This document shows positions 10,101 through 20,400 of a DNA stretch of 64,000 bases, piece after piece (positions within the stretch are counted from its first letter, which is position 1; each line of letters begins with the position of its first letter). The position numbers and the translations under genes are program-made. This stretch comes from Dipteris shenzhenensis (Eukaryota > Polypodiophyta > Polypodiopsida > Gleicheniales): NCBI GenBank assembly GCA_047967505.1, contig CM106538.1; one strand, 5' to 3'. The notes under the pieces are model-generated. The model did not search any database, had not been told where the DNA came from, and saw only the letters and a list, made by a program, of their open reading frames with translations.

Positions 10101-10628
10101 AGAGAGAGGTTGGTGGATGAAGAGAAAGATGATGATGCCTTCTTTGATAATTATGGCTCGCAGGGTTATGTAAAAAGGCCACTATGACAATACTTAGCGA
10201 CCTATGAACTCTCTATTTCTCAACTAAATACCATTTTTTAAATAAGATTTAAATTTAAAGATAATGAATCTAATCTCTCATATTTGTTTACAGGCAATAG
10301 AGGGAGAAGAAATGGATGAAGTCAATATGGAGGCACTCCTTTCTACTTTAGCAATGCAACCACCTCTAAATTTGGTTGAAGAATCCCATGAGCACAAGAG
10401 CTTTAAAGGCACCATGGAAAAGCAGAATGACCGCAAACATAGAATACAAGCTATGACAGAAACCCATTCTGCAAATTTAGCTGCATTGGATAAAATGGAA
10501 AGCTCATTTGAAGCTAGGATCATTTTGAAACGAGAACCTCAGTATTTGAGCTTTGGTAGAGAGAAGGCTTCAATCCTCTCCAATCCTTTAAAAGAGGTTA
10601 ATGACAATGTTATCCTAGCCATTCTCAG
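7136..10628 (+). pseudogene. Decayed gene, possible ParB-like plus beta-class DNA methyltransferase-like protein
   Basis: A coding stretch of roughly 1,100 codons is broken by frame changes near 7,215, 7,386, 7,770, 8,935 and 9,240 and by in-frame stops at 7,955, 8,270, 8,381 and 8,420. Codon-like continuity across the breaks marks one old protein. The N-terminus (from ATG 7,136) is unrecognised. An acidic/basic linker lies at 7,850-7,955. PIDGQHWAYAC at 8,384-8,413 resembles the DGQH(R) signature of ParB/sulfiredoxin-like folds. The part from about 9,390 to 9,980 follows the order seen in beta-class N6/N4 methyltransferases: AWDKPQLFFIN where DPPY would sit, then CNIVIFVDKQ, then ESFFLCMRSPN, then SLLLTMVENLLPAGWEV and GYLFEDLLKKG. 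The catalytic DPPY itself is absent. A Met-Asp-Asp-rich acidic tail follows, then an intron and a further exon (10,294-10,628). Pseudogene status is firm; the family call is inference from motif order. Confidence 0.6.
10170..10293 (+). other. Predicted intron in the ParB/methyltransferase-like pseudogene
   Basis: Donor TAT|GTAAAAAG at 10,170 and acceptor TTGTTTACAG ending at 10,293 give a 124-bp GT..AG intron. It is phase 0 on both sides: the upstream frame has a codon boundary at 10,170 and the downstream frame starts GCA at 10,294. The matched phase supports a spliced host-type gene. Confidence 0.6.
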
Positions 10629-10790
10629 GTAACGTTTGTTTATTTGTTGCTACTTCAATGAGCTAACATTTGTTTATTTGTTTACAGTGTAGTTATATCT
10701 CAGTTTCCTAGTGCAGAATGCAGAATCAATTCTATGAGCTAATGTTTGTTTATTTCTTGGTGCAGTGTAGTTATTTCTCAGCTTCCTAGA
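10629..10790 (+). repeat. Intron-like tail with a duplicated acceptor-like module
   Basis: A donor CAG|GTAACG at 10,629 is followed by two copies of a roughly 77-bp module (about 10,658-10,720 and 10,735-10,793). Each contains ATGAGCTAA, then TTTGTTTATTT, then an acceptor-like CAGTGTAGTTAT and CTCAG..TTCCTAG. Either could be the acceptor of a lost last exon. Confidence 0.45.
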
Positions 10791-10793
10791 ATC

Positions 10794-12600
10794 ATGACTA
10801 CATGCTCGATGCTCTCCTTTCTTCTATTCTTAGCTCTCCTCAAAAGACTATAGAAGATGTTTGTACTTAGTTAAGCCCTTTGAATACCATCTTTAAAGAG
10901 TTAATCCTTAACACAACCATGATAAATAGATGAGAATTGATTGCAAGAAAATATATCCTATCAAGTTCTTATCAGCCATTCATCATCATATTAACAAATA
11001 CCACAAATCTCACATACCCAACCAAGCAACCCTCAATACTTAGCTCGTACTCAAAAGACCACTCAAACCCACCTACTCTCCTTAGGTCTAATAATGTTTT
11101 TTACTAACATGTATGATAGTTACAGAGATAAATTTCCCAAAGTAGTTTATTTTTCATAAAAGCAATTCTAACTCTTCACTTTGAGACAATAAGCAAATAT
11201 TAATTCATGCTCAATAAACACTAGGCATAAACACATTTTTCCCTTTTAAACTTTAAAACCTTTTCTTTTTCTCATTCACCACCCCAGTAAAACCTATCTA
11301 CTTATTAATTAATAATGACATTGCATAGACATGTAGAAGAGGTATAAAAAAACATTGAGAACCGGTATCATGTATCAACATTGGTGAAAACAAACTCTAC
11401 AATCTTCCCAAAGCCCTCAGTACAACTCCTCTTATGATTAGCCAGTTGATCCAAAACTATCTGCCAATGCTTCCACCTATTTTTCTTGGACTCCTTGCCA
11501 ATCATTCTAGAATTAAATCCTCTAATAAAAGCCTCTTGATCCCACCCAAGCCTACCAATCCATGGTTGCTAAGCCAATGAACATTTTAATTCTATCTTTC
11601 AATTCTTACTTATTGAATCTCTGATTGGAATTTCAACCAATGTCAATACACATGATTCCAAGCCCAAGACTTGCTGTTACACTACTAAAAAGCCATATGT
11701 ATCATGTGCATTTGAGGGCTATTAGAAAACCTACTCAAATACTATTCCCCCCTAATAAAACCACCCCTCTTTACTTATGGACTAACAAATTTTTTCCTAA
11801 ATTTGAATTAAAAGCCCCCTCCCATTATTATAATTCTATTAAAGTCTTTCTTGAAGTTAATACAACTCCTTTTGAATGCATGTGGTACAAGTCTAACATT
11901 TGTGAAGTGAACCCCTTGAGGAGAAGGGTAGCTTCCACACAGCCCTCTAGTTCCTATTAGGTGTAGAGATTACACTTTCCTCCTAATACAAGAGTATTTG
12001 ATCTTTCATTTGTACTTGCAAGTTCTTTTTCCCCATCCTATTCTATTAGTCTTTTGAATTTAGTAGCCATTCTATGTTTAAATTAGAGCTGTTGTTTCAG
12101 TAAACCTTTAAAAATCTTTTGAAGTATGTATCCTTATATTACAGGGCTAGAATTTGGCTACCTTACTGCAAACATGTCAAAATTTGAGAATGCTTCATCA
12201 ATCCAAGGACACCTTGTACGTTAAATCATACTAGATTTATTCCAAATGCTTGTTATTCATGACTCAAGAGTTGGAACATTTGCATGATCACATTGCTAGC
12301 TGTCGACATGCCATATGCAATGGAATGTTTCTATTGAGAATGCAAAATGAATAATCCCAGTGGCAGTACAATATATTATCCCCAAATCTCCAAAATTCAA
12401 GATGAAAAATGTTGCTACCTTGGAAGGCATGCACACAGCGGACCTCTCTATGGCTATGCTCTATGGATTCCCTGGAGACATTGACAAAGGGTAGATCATA
12501 GTTTTCTCGTGTTGTTGGGGGTTTCAGATTCTGAGCCCTACATTTGTGCACGGCCTTTGTCCTCTCCATCATCGCCTCCATCGGCTGCCCAAAAATTCAA
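10794..12600 (+). other. Non-coding stretch without recognisable features
   Basis: AT-rich, many stops in all frames; the frames at 11,625-11,960 and 12,288-12,581 show no domain. I see no LTR, microsatellite or RNA gene. Confidence 0.5.
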
Positions 12601-12689
12601 ATGTAGCAAGCTGGGCTGGCCTCTATGAAACGATAATGTATAGTGGTGTATCAATAAAATTGGCAATACTGAGTTGTATAAATATCCCT

Positions 12690-13060
12690 TTACAACTTTT
12701 GCTCAACGAGGCTCATAACCACTCAGTAATGGCTAAGTGGTTATCATCGTTGGATGTAATCTTTTGGACTCTAAGTCTCTCAACAATTTCTAAGTCTTTA
12801 TAAATGTAATGTCTTTTATTTAATTTTTGCTCCATGAGGCTCTCGACAATTACTGAGTTGTTAGTTTTTATAAACTATCTTTAGATGTAGATGTAATCTC
12901 TTTTGTTCATTTTTTACTCGATGAGGCTCTCATCAACAATTGCTAAGTTGTTATAAATTGTCTTTGGATGTAATCTCTTTGTTCAAGTTTTTCTCTTAGA
13001 AATGGTTGGGTTGTTATACTCGCCAGGTGTAATCTCTTTTAAGTTTCAAATTTAATATAA
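12690..13060 (+). repeat. Degenerate tandem repeat, unit about 110 bp
   Basis: Three to four diverged units each carry GCTC(A/C)(A/T)(C/T)GAGGCTC, then AACAATT.CT(A/G)AGT, then TTATAAA and GGATGTAATCTCTTTT. Units begin near 12,700, 12,830, 12,915 and 12,990. Old, non-coding. Confidence 0.6.
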
Positions 13061-13419
13061 ATGATAATATTAATGCAAATTTCATGGATGCTTTTATCGA
13101 AGGTATATTTATATATTAATATAAAATGCTAGTGAAAGTTTATCGAGATATTTTTTTTAGTTTCACAATATTGATAGCATATAGCACAATTTTGTATATT
13201 TTCATTTGAATTTTGAAGTAAAATATGTAAATCTTGGCGAAACTTCAAAAAACATAAGAGTTTCAAATCTTGGCGAATGTTTGAAACATGTATTTTTATT
13301 AGGGCATACAAACTTTTGACACCAATATAATAGTTTCACTTGTTAACGAAACTAACATGAAAAAATCATCCCTGAATGCAATGGTAGCAATCGTTGCTAG
13401 TAGCAGTCATTGCTGGGTC

Positions 13420-13725
13420 ATGCACAAGGAAATATAATTTTCTTGATTTTAGGATCAACTACAAGAATCACTAAAGTCTAAAATAGTTCCAAGAACCAAC
13501 GTGGTGGTTGCAAGGAAATACATTTTTCTTGGTAGGACTAACTACAACCCCACTAAAATAGAACCAACGTGGTGGTTACACAAGGAAATACATTTTCCTT
13601 CATTTAGGATTAACTTTTAAATGAAGAAAAAAATTTCAATTTGTGGAACCAATGCACTGAAATAGAACCAGCATGCTGGTTGCAAGGAAATACATTTTCC
13701 TTGGTTTAGATTAACAGCCACCTCT
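13420..13725 (+). repeat. Degenerate tandem repeat with ACCAACGTGGTGGTT units
   Basis: ATAGAACCAACGTGGTGGTT (varying), then GCAAGGAAATACATTTTCCT, then GGATTAACT recurs four times at irregular spacing of about 70-110 bp (near 13,425, 13,500, 13,565 and 13,670). The core ACCA.CGTGGT is an imperfect inverted repeat. Confidence 0.6.
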
Positions 13726-14225
13726 AAGAACCAGTGCGGTGGTCGCACTGAGCCAACGTTAGCACGGTGGTCAAAAGTATAAATCAATGCAAAAGAGTTG
13801 CATGTAGATTATAGGTGGTGAGTTGTGGGTAAATTATAGGATAGACATTGGATTGTCTAATGCACAAAGATGTAGCACCGAGACTGCACAAAAGAGAATA
13901 GAATTGCTCATGTAGTAACATGTGTCAAGCTCTACGGTGTTCAAAACAGTAAGGTTTGACCGATTATGTGTCAATATTATGCCAGTAAGGCAATCATCAT
14001 GTCGAGGAAAATTTTGGCAGAGCACGAGTCTGCTTGAAATTCAAAATATCACCCACTAGCACATCGCATCGCGGGCTCCAAAACTACCCCTAAAATAGTT
14101 CCACGATTGGCTACACCCCATCGTGCATTGAACCATTGAGAAGTTTTTTAGGCTTCCATGGCAAGCTAGAAACATCGGGAGGCATTGCCAAAGGAGGCTT
14201 CACAAAGAGCCAAGATTCTAGTGGA
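13726..14225 (+). other. Non-coding stretch leading into the Copia remnant
   Basis: No domain-bearing frame. The last 100 bases may be a badly decayed start of the integrase region, since the frame just downstream is recognisable. Confidence 0.4.
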
Positions 14226-15545
14226 TTTGGTACATTTTGGCATATACAAAACTATCTACCACATCATTCTTTGGAGCTAGGTATTTCCTTACTTTCATTG
14301 ATAATTTAGCAAGATGACATGCATCTTTTGCATAGCAAAGAAATCTCAGACATTCAATAAGTTCACAAAATTGAAGGGTGAGGGAAGGACAAAGCTAAGG
14401 AGTTGAGAAAGAAATTGAAAACATTCTTAATCGATAAAGGGGGTGATTTCACTTCAGAGGCTTTCAATAGCTACTAAGAAAGAGAGGATTAAGAGACAAC
14501 ATACTATTTCATGCACATACTAAAGGAATATAATTATGGTAAGGAACGCATCATTCCTCATTTAAGGGTTTTCTATTTTGATGCTAGTTTTGTACATGTG
14601 AATAAATTAATAGATAGAATGACGCTAGATCATAGGAGCAAGACGTATGTCTTCATAGGTTGTATGAGGATTCCAAGGATTATTGGTTATATGACCCAAG
14701 GCCAAAGATGTTGCTTTCTAGAAAATAGAGACTAAGCCACAAATAACTCCACTAGAGCTCTAGTTGAATGGTCCAGAGGGTATTACTATGTAAGAACAGG
14801 AGGCAAAGGATCTCCAAATTAAAGATTTAGAATCAGAGTCTTGATCCATCTAGATAAACATGGCAAAGGAAAGGAAGTTACTAAAATAACACTTGAATAC
14901 CCGAGAGGAGTCAAGAGTCATAGATATTCCAAAGAGCAGTATGGACGTGAGGAGAGCCCAAAGGCATAGAATGGTTTGATTGTAAACAACTCTCCAATGG
15001 TGTGTAGCTTCAAAAGGCCATGGAACTCAGGATCTTTGAGGAAGCAAACCACTCTGAAGAACCACATCAGAAACAAGTCTGCTTATCATGCCAAGTACAA
15101 ATCCTATGGGACCTTGGATAAGTACAAGTAAGACTTGTCATGAAAAGATATGCACAAGTTCAGGGAGTCACTTATGGGGTGATGTTTGCTCCTCTAGCCA
15201 GGATGACTATGCATAATCATAGCATTGGTGGGGCAAATTTTTTAAATGGGCGAGAAGTCTGCCTTTTTGAATGGAGAGCTATAGTAGGAAGACTCTGGCA
15301 AATAGTTAGGGATCTTCTAGTATGTAGGAGTATAAAGGAAGGTATGCAAGCATCCTCCAAGCATCACATGGCACTTCAAGGAGGCTTCAAGGGCTGAAAT
15401 AGGCCCTAGAGTATGTTACACAAGGACCACTTTTATGAGATAGGCTTATCTTGTTGTCCATCTTCATATAGGGTGGTAAGACCATGATAATAGTCCTATA
15501 TGTTGATTTTATTATCATAGGTGATCATAGGAGGAAGATCCAAAA
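14226..15545 (+). pseudogene. Ty1/Copia pol remnant (integrase plus reverse transcriptase)
   Basis: Frame-broken but recognisable in order. At about 14,280 YFLTFIDNLAR is the first integrase Asp region. DKGGDFTSEAFNSY at about 14,435-14,475 is the R-S-D-N-G-G-E-F block with Asp retained as DKGGD. KRQHT follows. At 14,511-14,735 the frame holds FVHVNK..DR..LDHRSKTYVFIGC, the conserved C-terminal integrase segment. At 15,125-15,205 RLVMKRYAQVQGVTYG and FAPLARMT are the start of the Copia reverse transcriptase. At 15,499-15,510 LYVDF stands for the catalytic YVDD with the last Asp lost. Regions between these blocks are missing or scrambled. No LTR pair was found. Confidence 0.75.
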
Positions 15546-15725
15546 AGTCACAGTGATCACATGAGTAATATCTAGATATCATGGGTGATCACATGAGTAA
15601 AATCTAGATATCATGGGTGATCACATGAGGAAGATCTAGATAGTCAAGGGTGATAGATCATGAGGAAGATCCCAAAAAGTCACAAGTGATCACAATGGGA
15701 AGATCTAGATAGTCAATGAACTCTT
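15515..15725 (+). repeat. Tandem repeat of about 36 bp with TGATCAC and ATCTAGAT
   Basis: Units of ATCATGGGTGATCACATGAG, then (T/G)AA.ATCTAGAT recur five to six times with drift, the later ones ending in AGTCA. The first unit grows out of the codons just after the Copia YVDF motif (GGTGATCATAGG, read Gly-Asp-His-Arg), so the array was born inside a reverse transcriptase gene. Confidence 0.75.
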
Positions 15726-15734
15726 AACAAAATT

Positions 15735-15955
15735 GTAGTCACGGATGAGATTGCTTAAGATAGGAGAACATCTTTGACATCTGTACAAAGGGTCTTCCCA
15801 AAGTCTAGTAGTTGGAGCATCACATTTGATGCACGGGGATTGTAGTTACAGATGAGATTGTGAGGGTACTTTATTGCTCGAGATAGGAGAACATGTTTGG
15901 CATCTTCACCAAAGGGTCTTCCCAGATGGCGGTTGGAGCAGGGGGATTGCCCATA
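15735..15955 (+). repeat. Diverged direct duplication of about 110 bp
   Basis: Two copies (about 15,735-15,825 and 15,840-15,945) share TTGTAGT.AC.GATGAGATTG, then AGATAGGAGAACAT, then TTTG.CATCT, then AAAGGGTCTTCCCA and GTTGGAGCA. The second copy has an extra 20 bases after GATTG. Confidence 0.7.
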
Positions 15956-17255
15956 ATTGAGCCATTGAGAGGCGGTGTTGTGGACCTATGAGCCCCCACA
16001 TGTGGAGGATAGGGTTGCATAAATTGGGTGGGACCAGCAATCTAGAGGCTTGCACCAAGTATAAATGAGCTACAAGATGGTATCAACATAGTGGCAAAGC
16101 TACATGCTTTAAATAGATTTTTGTAGGCAAGAGACTATTCAGACCCTCCAGAACTCTTTCTGAGGCAAGGTAAGACACTTAATGGGGCGAACCTGTGCAA
16201 TTTCCCCTATACCCATTTATAGGTGGCACGTGCCCAATATAGGCGGCCACAAATTACTTCAAAGCTACATAGTGAGTTGGTTGGCCTCTACAATAGTATC
16301 GATTACTAATAACAATCGATTGTCCCCCATATTATGAAGGGGCTAGGCCCCTCTATACATATAAATAGGTGAGCATTAGCTCACTCCCACTCATCCTACT
16401 AAAGATTGATCGTAGATAATGTAGAAGAAGAGAGTGAGCTTGATAACTCACTCCCTATAGTTCATAGTGCTTTGAGTAGTCCCATCTGATTATAGTTTTT
16501 CCTAGCACCTTCTAGTAATTATAGCTCTGTTAAGAGCACTTGTGTGGACTAATATATTTTGTGTTCTTCTTCACTATTTTTTGCTTTAGATTTCTGAGTG
16601 TGGACTTAGTTGTGTGTGCACCAACATATGGCACAATAGCTAGATAGATGCATAAAGAAAGAGTAGTGTTATTTGAAGCAAGAGAAGATAATCTTAGTAA
16701 TTAGCTGGGTAGTTGATGAAAAATAAGGGCATACTTACCTACTATACGAAGGATATTTTGTTACTTGTAGGAAGGAATTGCAACCAGCTAACTAAGATGA
16801 AAAAGAATGGCAAACTAGTTAGAATGTCGCATCTTAGCACACTATCTCAAAGAGTAGGTAGAGAACACAAAACAAGGCACATTAACAAACTTCATGCATG
16901 GTTCAAAAATTAGGCCCATAAGCTGTAGGTACACACATGCTAAATGTATGTATGTTAAGCTACCATAACTCATGAATTGTGAGTGTGTGGCTCAAAAATT
17001 GGCTCTTACTACTACTGATTAAAGTTGATGGCAATTTCGACAAGGTTGGCTAACATGCAATAGCTAACTTAGACCTCCTTGCTCGACTTTGATGATGTCT
17101 AGATGTGCTTGCCTTGCGAATGCCTCCCCCACCTTTTGGAGTGTGCCTCCAAAAGACTTTTGCAATTGGCTACATCCAAGGCCATTTTCACCTACAAGCT
17201 CCATCTCGAAAAGCACTTTATGTTAAGTGGGATAGAAGGTTGAAGAGGAAAGCAA
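15956..17255 (+). other. Non-coding stretch, possible LTR-like segment
   Basis: No gene seen. A TATACATATAAATAGG at about 16,356 followed by GAGCTTGATAACTCACTCCC and a C/T-rich stretch resembles an LTR promoter, but no partner LTR or primer site was found. The frame at 16,713-16,913 has no domain. Confidence 0.3.
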
Positions 17256-17257
17256 TG

Positions 17258-17269
17258 TGAGAGAGAGAG

Positions 17270-17304
<35 letters not shown>
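17258..17304 (+). repeat. Compound (GA)n(GT)n microsatellite
   Basis: GAGAGAGAGAGAGAG passes directly into about 15 GT units. The same GA/GT compound type recurs at 40,750-40,966. Confidence 0.9.
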
Positions 17305-17307
<3 letters not shown>

Positions 17308-17727
17308 ACATGTGCTTTTTGAGTGAGAGCACCAAATGCAAACCACTTCTTATTTCATCATTGTTAAATTTAGTTTCTTAGTTTCACTAAATTACTTTGA
17401 CAATGAGTTGTTTTGTTAAATGTAGGTGTGAGAATATAAGGCTGTGCTCACACACATCAAAGCATAAGAGAATTCCACAAAGAACATCGTCTTGAATTGT
17501 CATTATTTTTATGCCAGGTTTGTTTCTAATGAAAGATTGTTATTAAGATACATTGCATTTGGCATGCCCCTTTTGAACGGCACGACTGAGTTCCAACAGT
17601 CAAAGGCGGCATTAGCATTTCACAGAACGATGGCTTCCTTAACTGCTCTTATACATATGAAACCGAGTTTACTTGCAATGGGAGTTCTTCGTCATTGCTA
17701 CTTCTTCTTCTTCTTCTTTCCTTGAGG
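17305..17727 (+). other. Upstream region of the oxidase pseudogene
   Basis: No gene or clear TATA box seen. A CTT/TTC-rich run (17,698-17,722) immediately precedes the ATG, consistent with a pyrimidine-rich 5' leader. Confidence 0.35.
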
Positions 17728-19111
17728 ATGGAATCCTTCACCTTGCTGCTGATGCTGCTTCTTCTTACCTTCCTCCCCCCTAGTGCTCAAATTATCTCAG
17801 CTAAAACCACACCTTGCCGCTGTCTCCCTCACTCTCCTTGCTGGCCCAACCTTGCTTCTTGGCATAGCTTCAACTCTTCCCTGGGAGGACACCTTCTTAT
17901 CCCTTCCCCAATTGCCTCTCCTTGCCATGTCCCTACTTTTGACCCTGCAGCTTGCCAGATCGCCCGCCTCAATTGGAGCAATCCGTTTTAGCGTGCAGAT
18001 CAGATCGGGGCCATGCAATCCCCTAACTGGGAAGTAGACGGCAACCGCAGCTGCTTGCCCACTTCGCACCTCGACACAGTTTGCTACCGCGGTGCAGTCC
18101 CTGTGTATGCTGTCGAGGTTTCACAAGCTTCACATGTGCAGACCGCCGTGCGGTATGCAGCGGAACACAACGTTCGCCTCGGGCACGATTATTTCGGCAG
18201 GAGTACTGCGCCAGGATCGTTGAATCTCTGGATGCATCACCTCAAACGAATCGATTTCCACGATGCTTTTATCCCTGAAGGATGTGATGTTGAGGAAGTT
18301 TCGGCAGTGACAGCAGAAGCTGGAGTTCAGTGGCGAGAGCTTTACAAGGCTGCGGACGCTGAGGAGGTAGTGCTGGTTGGCGCCATGTGTCCACAGTCCC
18401 CTATCTCCAATGTTTGGTCTTGCTGCGGACAACGTTCTCCAGTTCGAAGTTGTTACGGCTGATGGAAGGTTGAGAACGGCAAACTCTTGCCAAAACCAGG
18501 ATCTGTTCTGGGCTCTGAGAGGCGGTGGGGGTGGAACCTTTGGAGAGGGAATCTCTGCAACGCACAAGACTTTACGTGCATTGAGTAGCGTGGTGGGCAT
18601 TTCCATCGTAGCCATAGCTAACGATTCCGTGAGCTTGGAGGGCTTGCTCAGCACGTTCATTGGAGTCCAACCCTCATCACTCTCGGACGCCGGATGGGCC
18701 GGCTATTCAGTCTTCGCAGCTTTCAGCTCAACGCAGACTTTGATTAGTGTGACTTACTTGCTTCCGAATTCGAGCAACGTTTCTTTGGCCAAGACTGCCT
18801 TCGAACCTTTCACAGCCTACGCTTATCAGCACCGTCCAGCGATCACAGCCGACGTAACTATTGCAGCGTATTCATCGTTTCAGGATTGGCACCTTGCTGT
18901 TCTTTGTTCCGCAGACGCGGGGGTGTGCTCGGACCCCACGGGGACTGATCAGGCCTTAGCTTCCCGGCTGTTCTCCAAGGAAATACTGAACAACTCTGCA
19001 GCAGAGGGGGCTCATGCGTTCACGGAAATTTTATCGAGCGAGATGATCATCGTAGCACATCTGGTTGGAGGAGGAGCTGTTGCTGAGAATAAGAAGAACC
19101 GCCTTCCATGA
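17728..19111 (+). pseudogene. FAD-linked oxidase pseudogene (VAO/berberine-bridge superfamily, fungal type)
   Basis: Start ATG 17,728 gives a secretory signal peptide (MESFTLLLMLLLLTFLPPSAQ). It is followed by the N-terminal block CRCLPHSPCWPN..SWHSFNSSLGG and GSPCH-like ASPCHVPTFD, typical of fungal secreted 6-hydroxy-D-nicotine oxidase/isoamyl alcohol oxidase-like proteins. GHDYFGRSTAPGSLNLWMHH then carries the FAD-region His. Later blocks are [37 protein letters not shown] and HLVGGG. Damage: the Trp codon after NPF is TAG (17,989-17,991). The residues normally before GHD are missing in frame. A deletion near 18,385-18,395 removes the Gly-rich FAD loop and shifts the frame. The C-terminal substrate/FAD segment is absent after about 19,085. 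No introns are apparent. The segment looks GC-richer than its surroundings. It would have been a secreted or vacuolar flavin oxidase. Confidence 0.85.
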
Positions 19112-19674
19112 TATCACCACCAACAGTGATTGCAGGCATGGAGCAACTGGAGCTCGGATGGTTTGGGCATTCGCCCTGGCTATCAGCGTTCTCGAAGGAC
19201 CCTTGGTGCCTGTGAACATAGGCCACAAACCCCTGTGCCTGCCTAGACTCGTTTGTGAGAATGGGAACAAAAAAACACAACGCATGCAACATGGCCAATA
19301 CTTAGAATATTATAGGAGCATCTTTACTTAATGTAAAACAAAGCTAAATTTTAGAGAGATATATACACTATTAAAAGAGATGAGTAGCATGACTCGTCTC
19401 TCAACGTTACGAAGAGAGGTTTTCTTTAATTTCAAGGAATAAATTCTCAAATTGAGGTTGTTCTACCTACATAGGAGCAACAAAGGGTTGGATTGTAATA
19501 ACCCATCTCATGATATCATACATTACAACGGCATCTTTGAAAACATGTTTTCACTCATTCTTTTTTTCTCACCTGGGGGACATGCTATACTCTTGCCTAG
19601 AACATGATATCTCCCACCCACCGAACTTTTGCTTGTTTGGTAGATCTCTTCACAATCATACATTTGCTCTTAAA
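19112..19674 (+). other. Non-coding stretch after the oxidase pseudogene
   Basis: The frame at 19,065-19,331 does not match the expected oxidase C-terminus, so the gene is broken by rearrangement at about 19,085. Nothing else recognised. Confidence 0.45.
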
Positions 19675-19957
19675 TGTAGATTCTCAATCTTGTAATGCAA
19701 ACTAACATAGAGAGCCTTGGTTAGAAAAGAAAATTAACTTGTACTACATTGAACTTTACAAATCACCTAATATATGCACATGATGTTCAAGGCAAGCAAT
19801 GACAATCCTCTTAAAGATAGACTCTCAATCTTTCAATGGAAACTCAACCTAGAGAGCCTTGGTTAAAAAAGGAAATCAACTTGTAAGTACTACAATGAAT
19901 TATACAATTCACCTAATAGATGCACATGATGGTCGATGTAGACAATGACAAATCATG
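19675..19957 (+). repeat. Direct duplication of about 151 bp
   Basis: Copies at about 19,675-19,805 and 19,826-19,957 share GAGAGCCTTGGTTA, then AATCAACTTGTA, then ACTACA.TGAA, then CACCTAATA.ATGCACATGATG and CAATGACAA. They differ at scattered positions, so this is not recent. Confidence 0.75.
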
Positions 19958-20143
19958 TTTATGAAGCCTCTGATTTGGACAATTTTGATGGTTATGTTTA
20001 AGGTTTGCATTGTTGAAAATTATCAATGATGACTTGCCACCCAACTCCAATGTGCAGGCTTCAAATTGCTTTTGGCAAATGTTTTGGCCACCATCCTTTT
20101 CTATGTTCTAATTCGTCCTCTAGTCAACAAATTCAAAACAAAT

Positions 20144-20386
20144 GTGTTGTAACTATTGAGAAACCATCTCAACCTCATTATGTGTTCGATATTGTGCATA
20201 GCACTAACACATGGAGTGCTATAAAGGAAAGGGTTAGATGCCCTAACCTTAACCCTAAAAGGCTTTGTATATATTCTAGATTTTCAACTAAATCTAGTGT
20301 ACAGTTAGTCATTTGTGGTGTGCTCTCTAGCTATGCTCTCTCTCCTCATCTCCACTCTTCTCCTCTCCTCTCTTCATATTTTGTCA
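20144..20386 (+). mobile_element. 5' LTR of Copia element 1
   Basis: Begins TGTTGTAACTATTGAG and ends ATATTTTGTCA immediately before a primer binding site, giving about 243 bp with TG..CA ends, a normal Copia LTR size. A TATATATT-like box lies near 20,268. The exact 5' end is uncertain by a few bases because the 3' LTR was not found. Confidence 0.65.
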
Positions 20387-20400
20387 TGGTATCAGAGCTC
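20387..20400 (+). promoter_or_regulatory. Primer binding site of Copia element 1
   Basis: TGGTATCAGAGCTC, complementary to initiator methionine tRNA, directly abutting the LTR end CA. It is identical to the minus-strand site at 1651-1664. Confidence 0.9.

Noticed and set aside
15515-15725. Possible CRISPR array
   Set aside because: Units are contiguous degenerate tandem repeats without unique spacers, in plant DNA.
17989-17991. Rescue of the oxidase stop codon by RNA editing
   Set aside because: Editing of stops is known for plant organelle transcripts; this is nuclear-type DNA and the gene has other lethal deletions.
17797-18069. Minus-strand 90-codon frame over the oxidase N-terminus
   Set aside because: Antisense shadow of the FAD oxidase coding sequence with no domain.
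20235-20262. Telomere-like CCTAACCTTAACCCTAAAA
   Set aside because: Two or three imperfect units inside a Copia LTR; no array.
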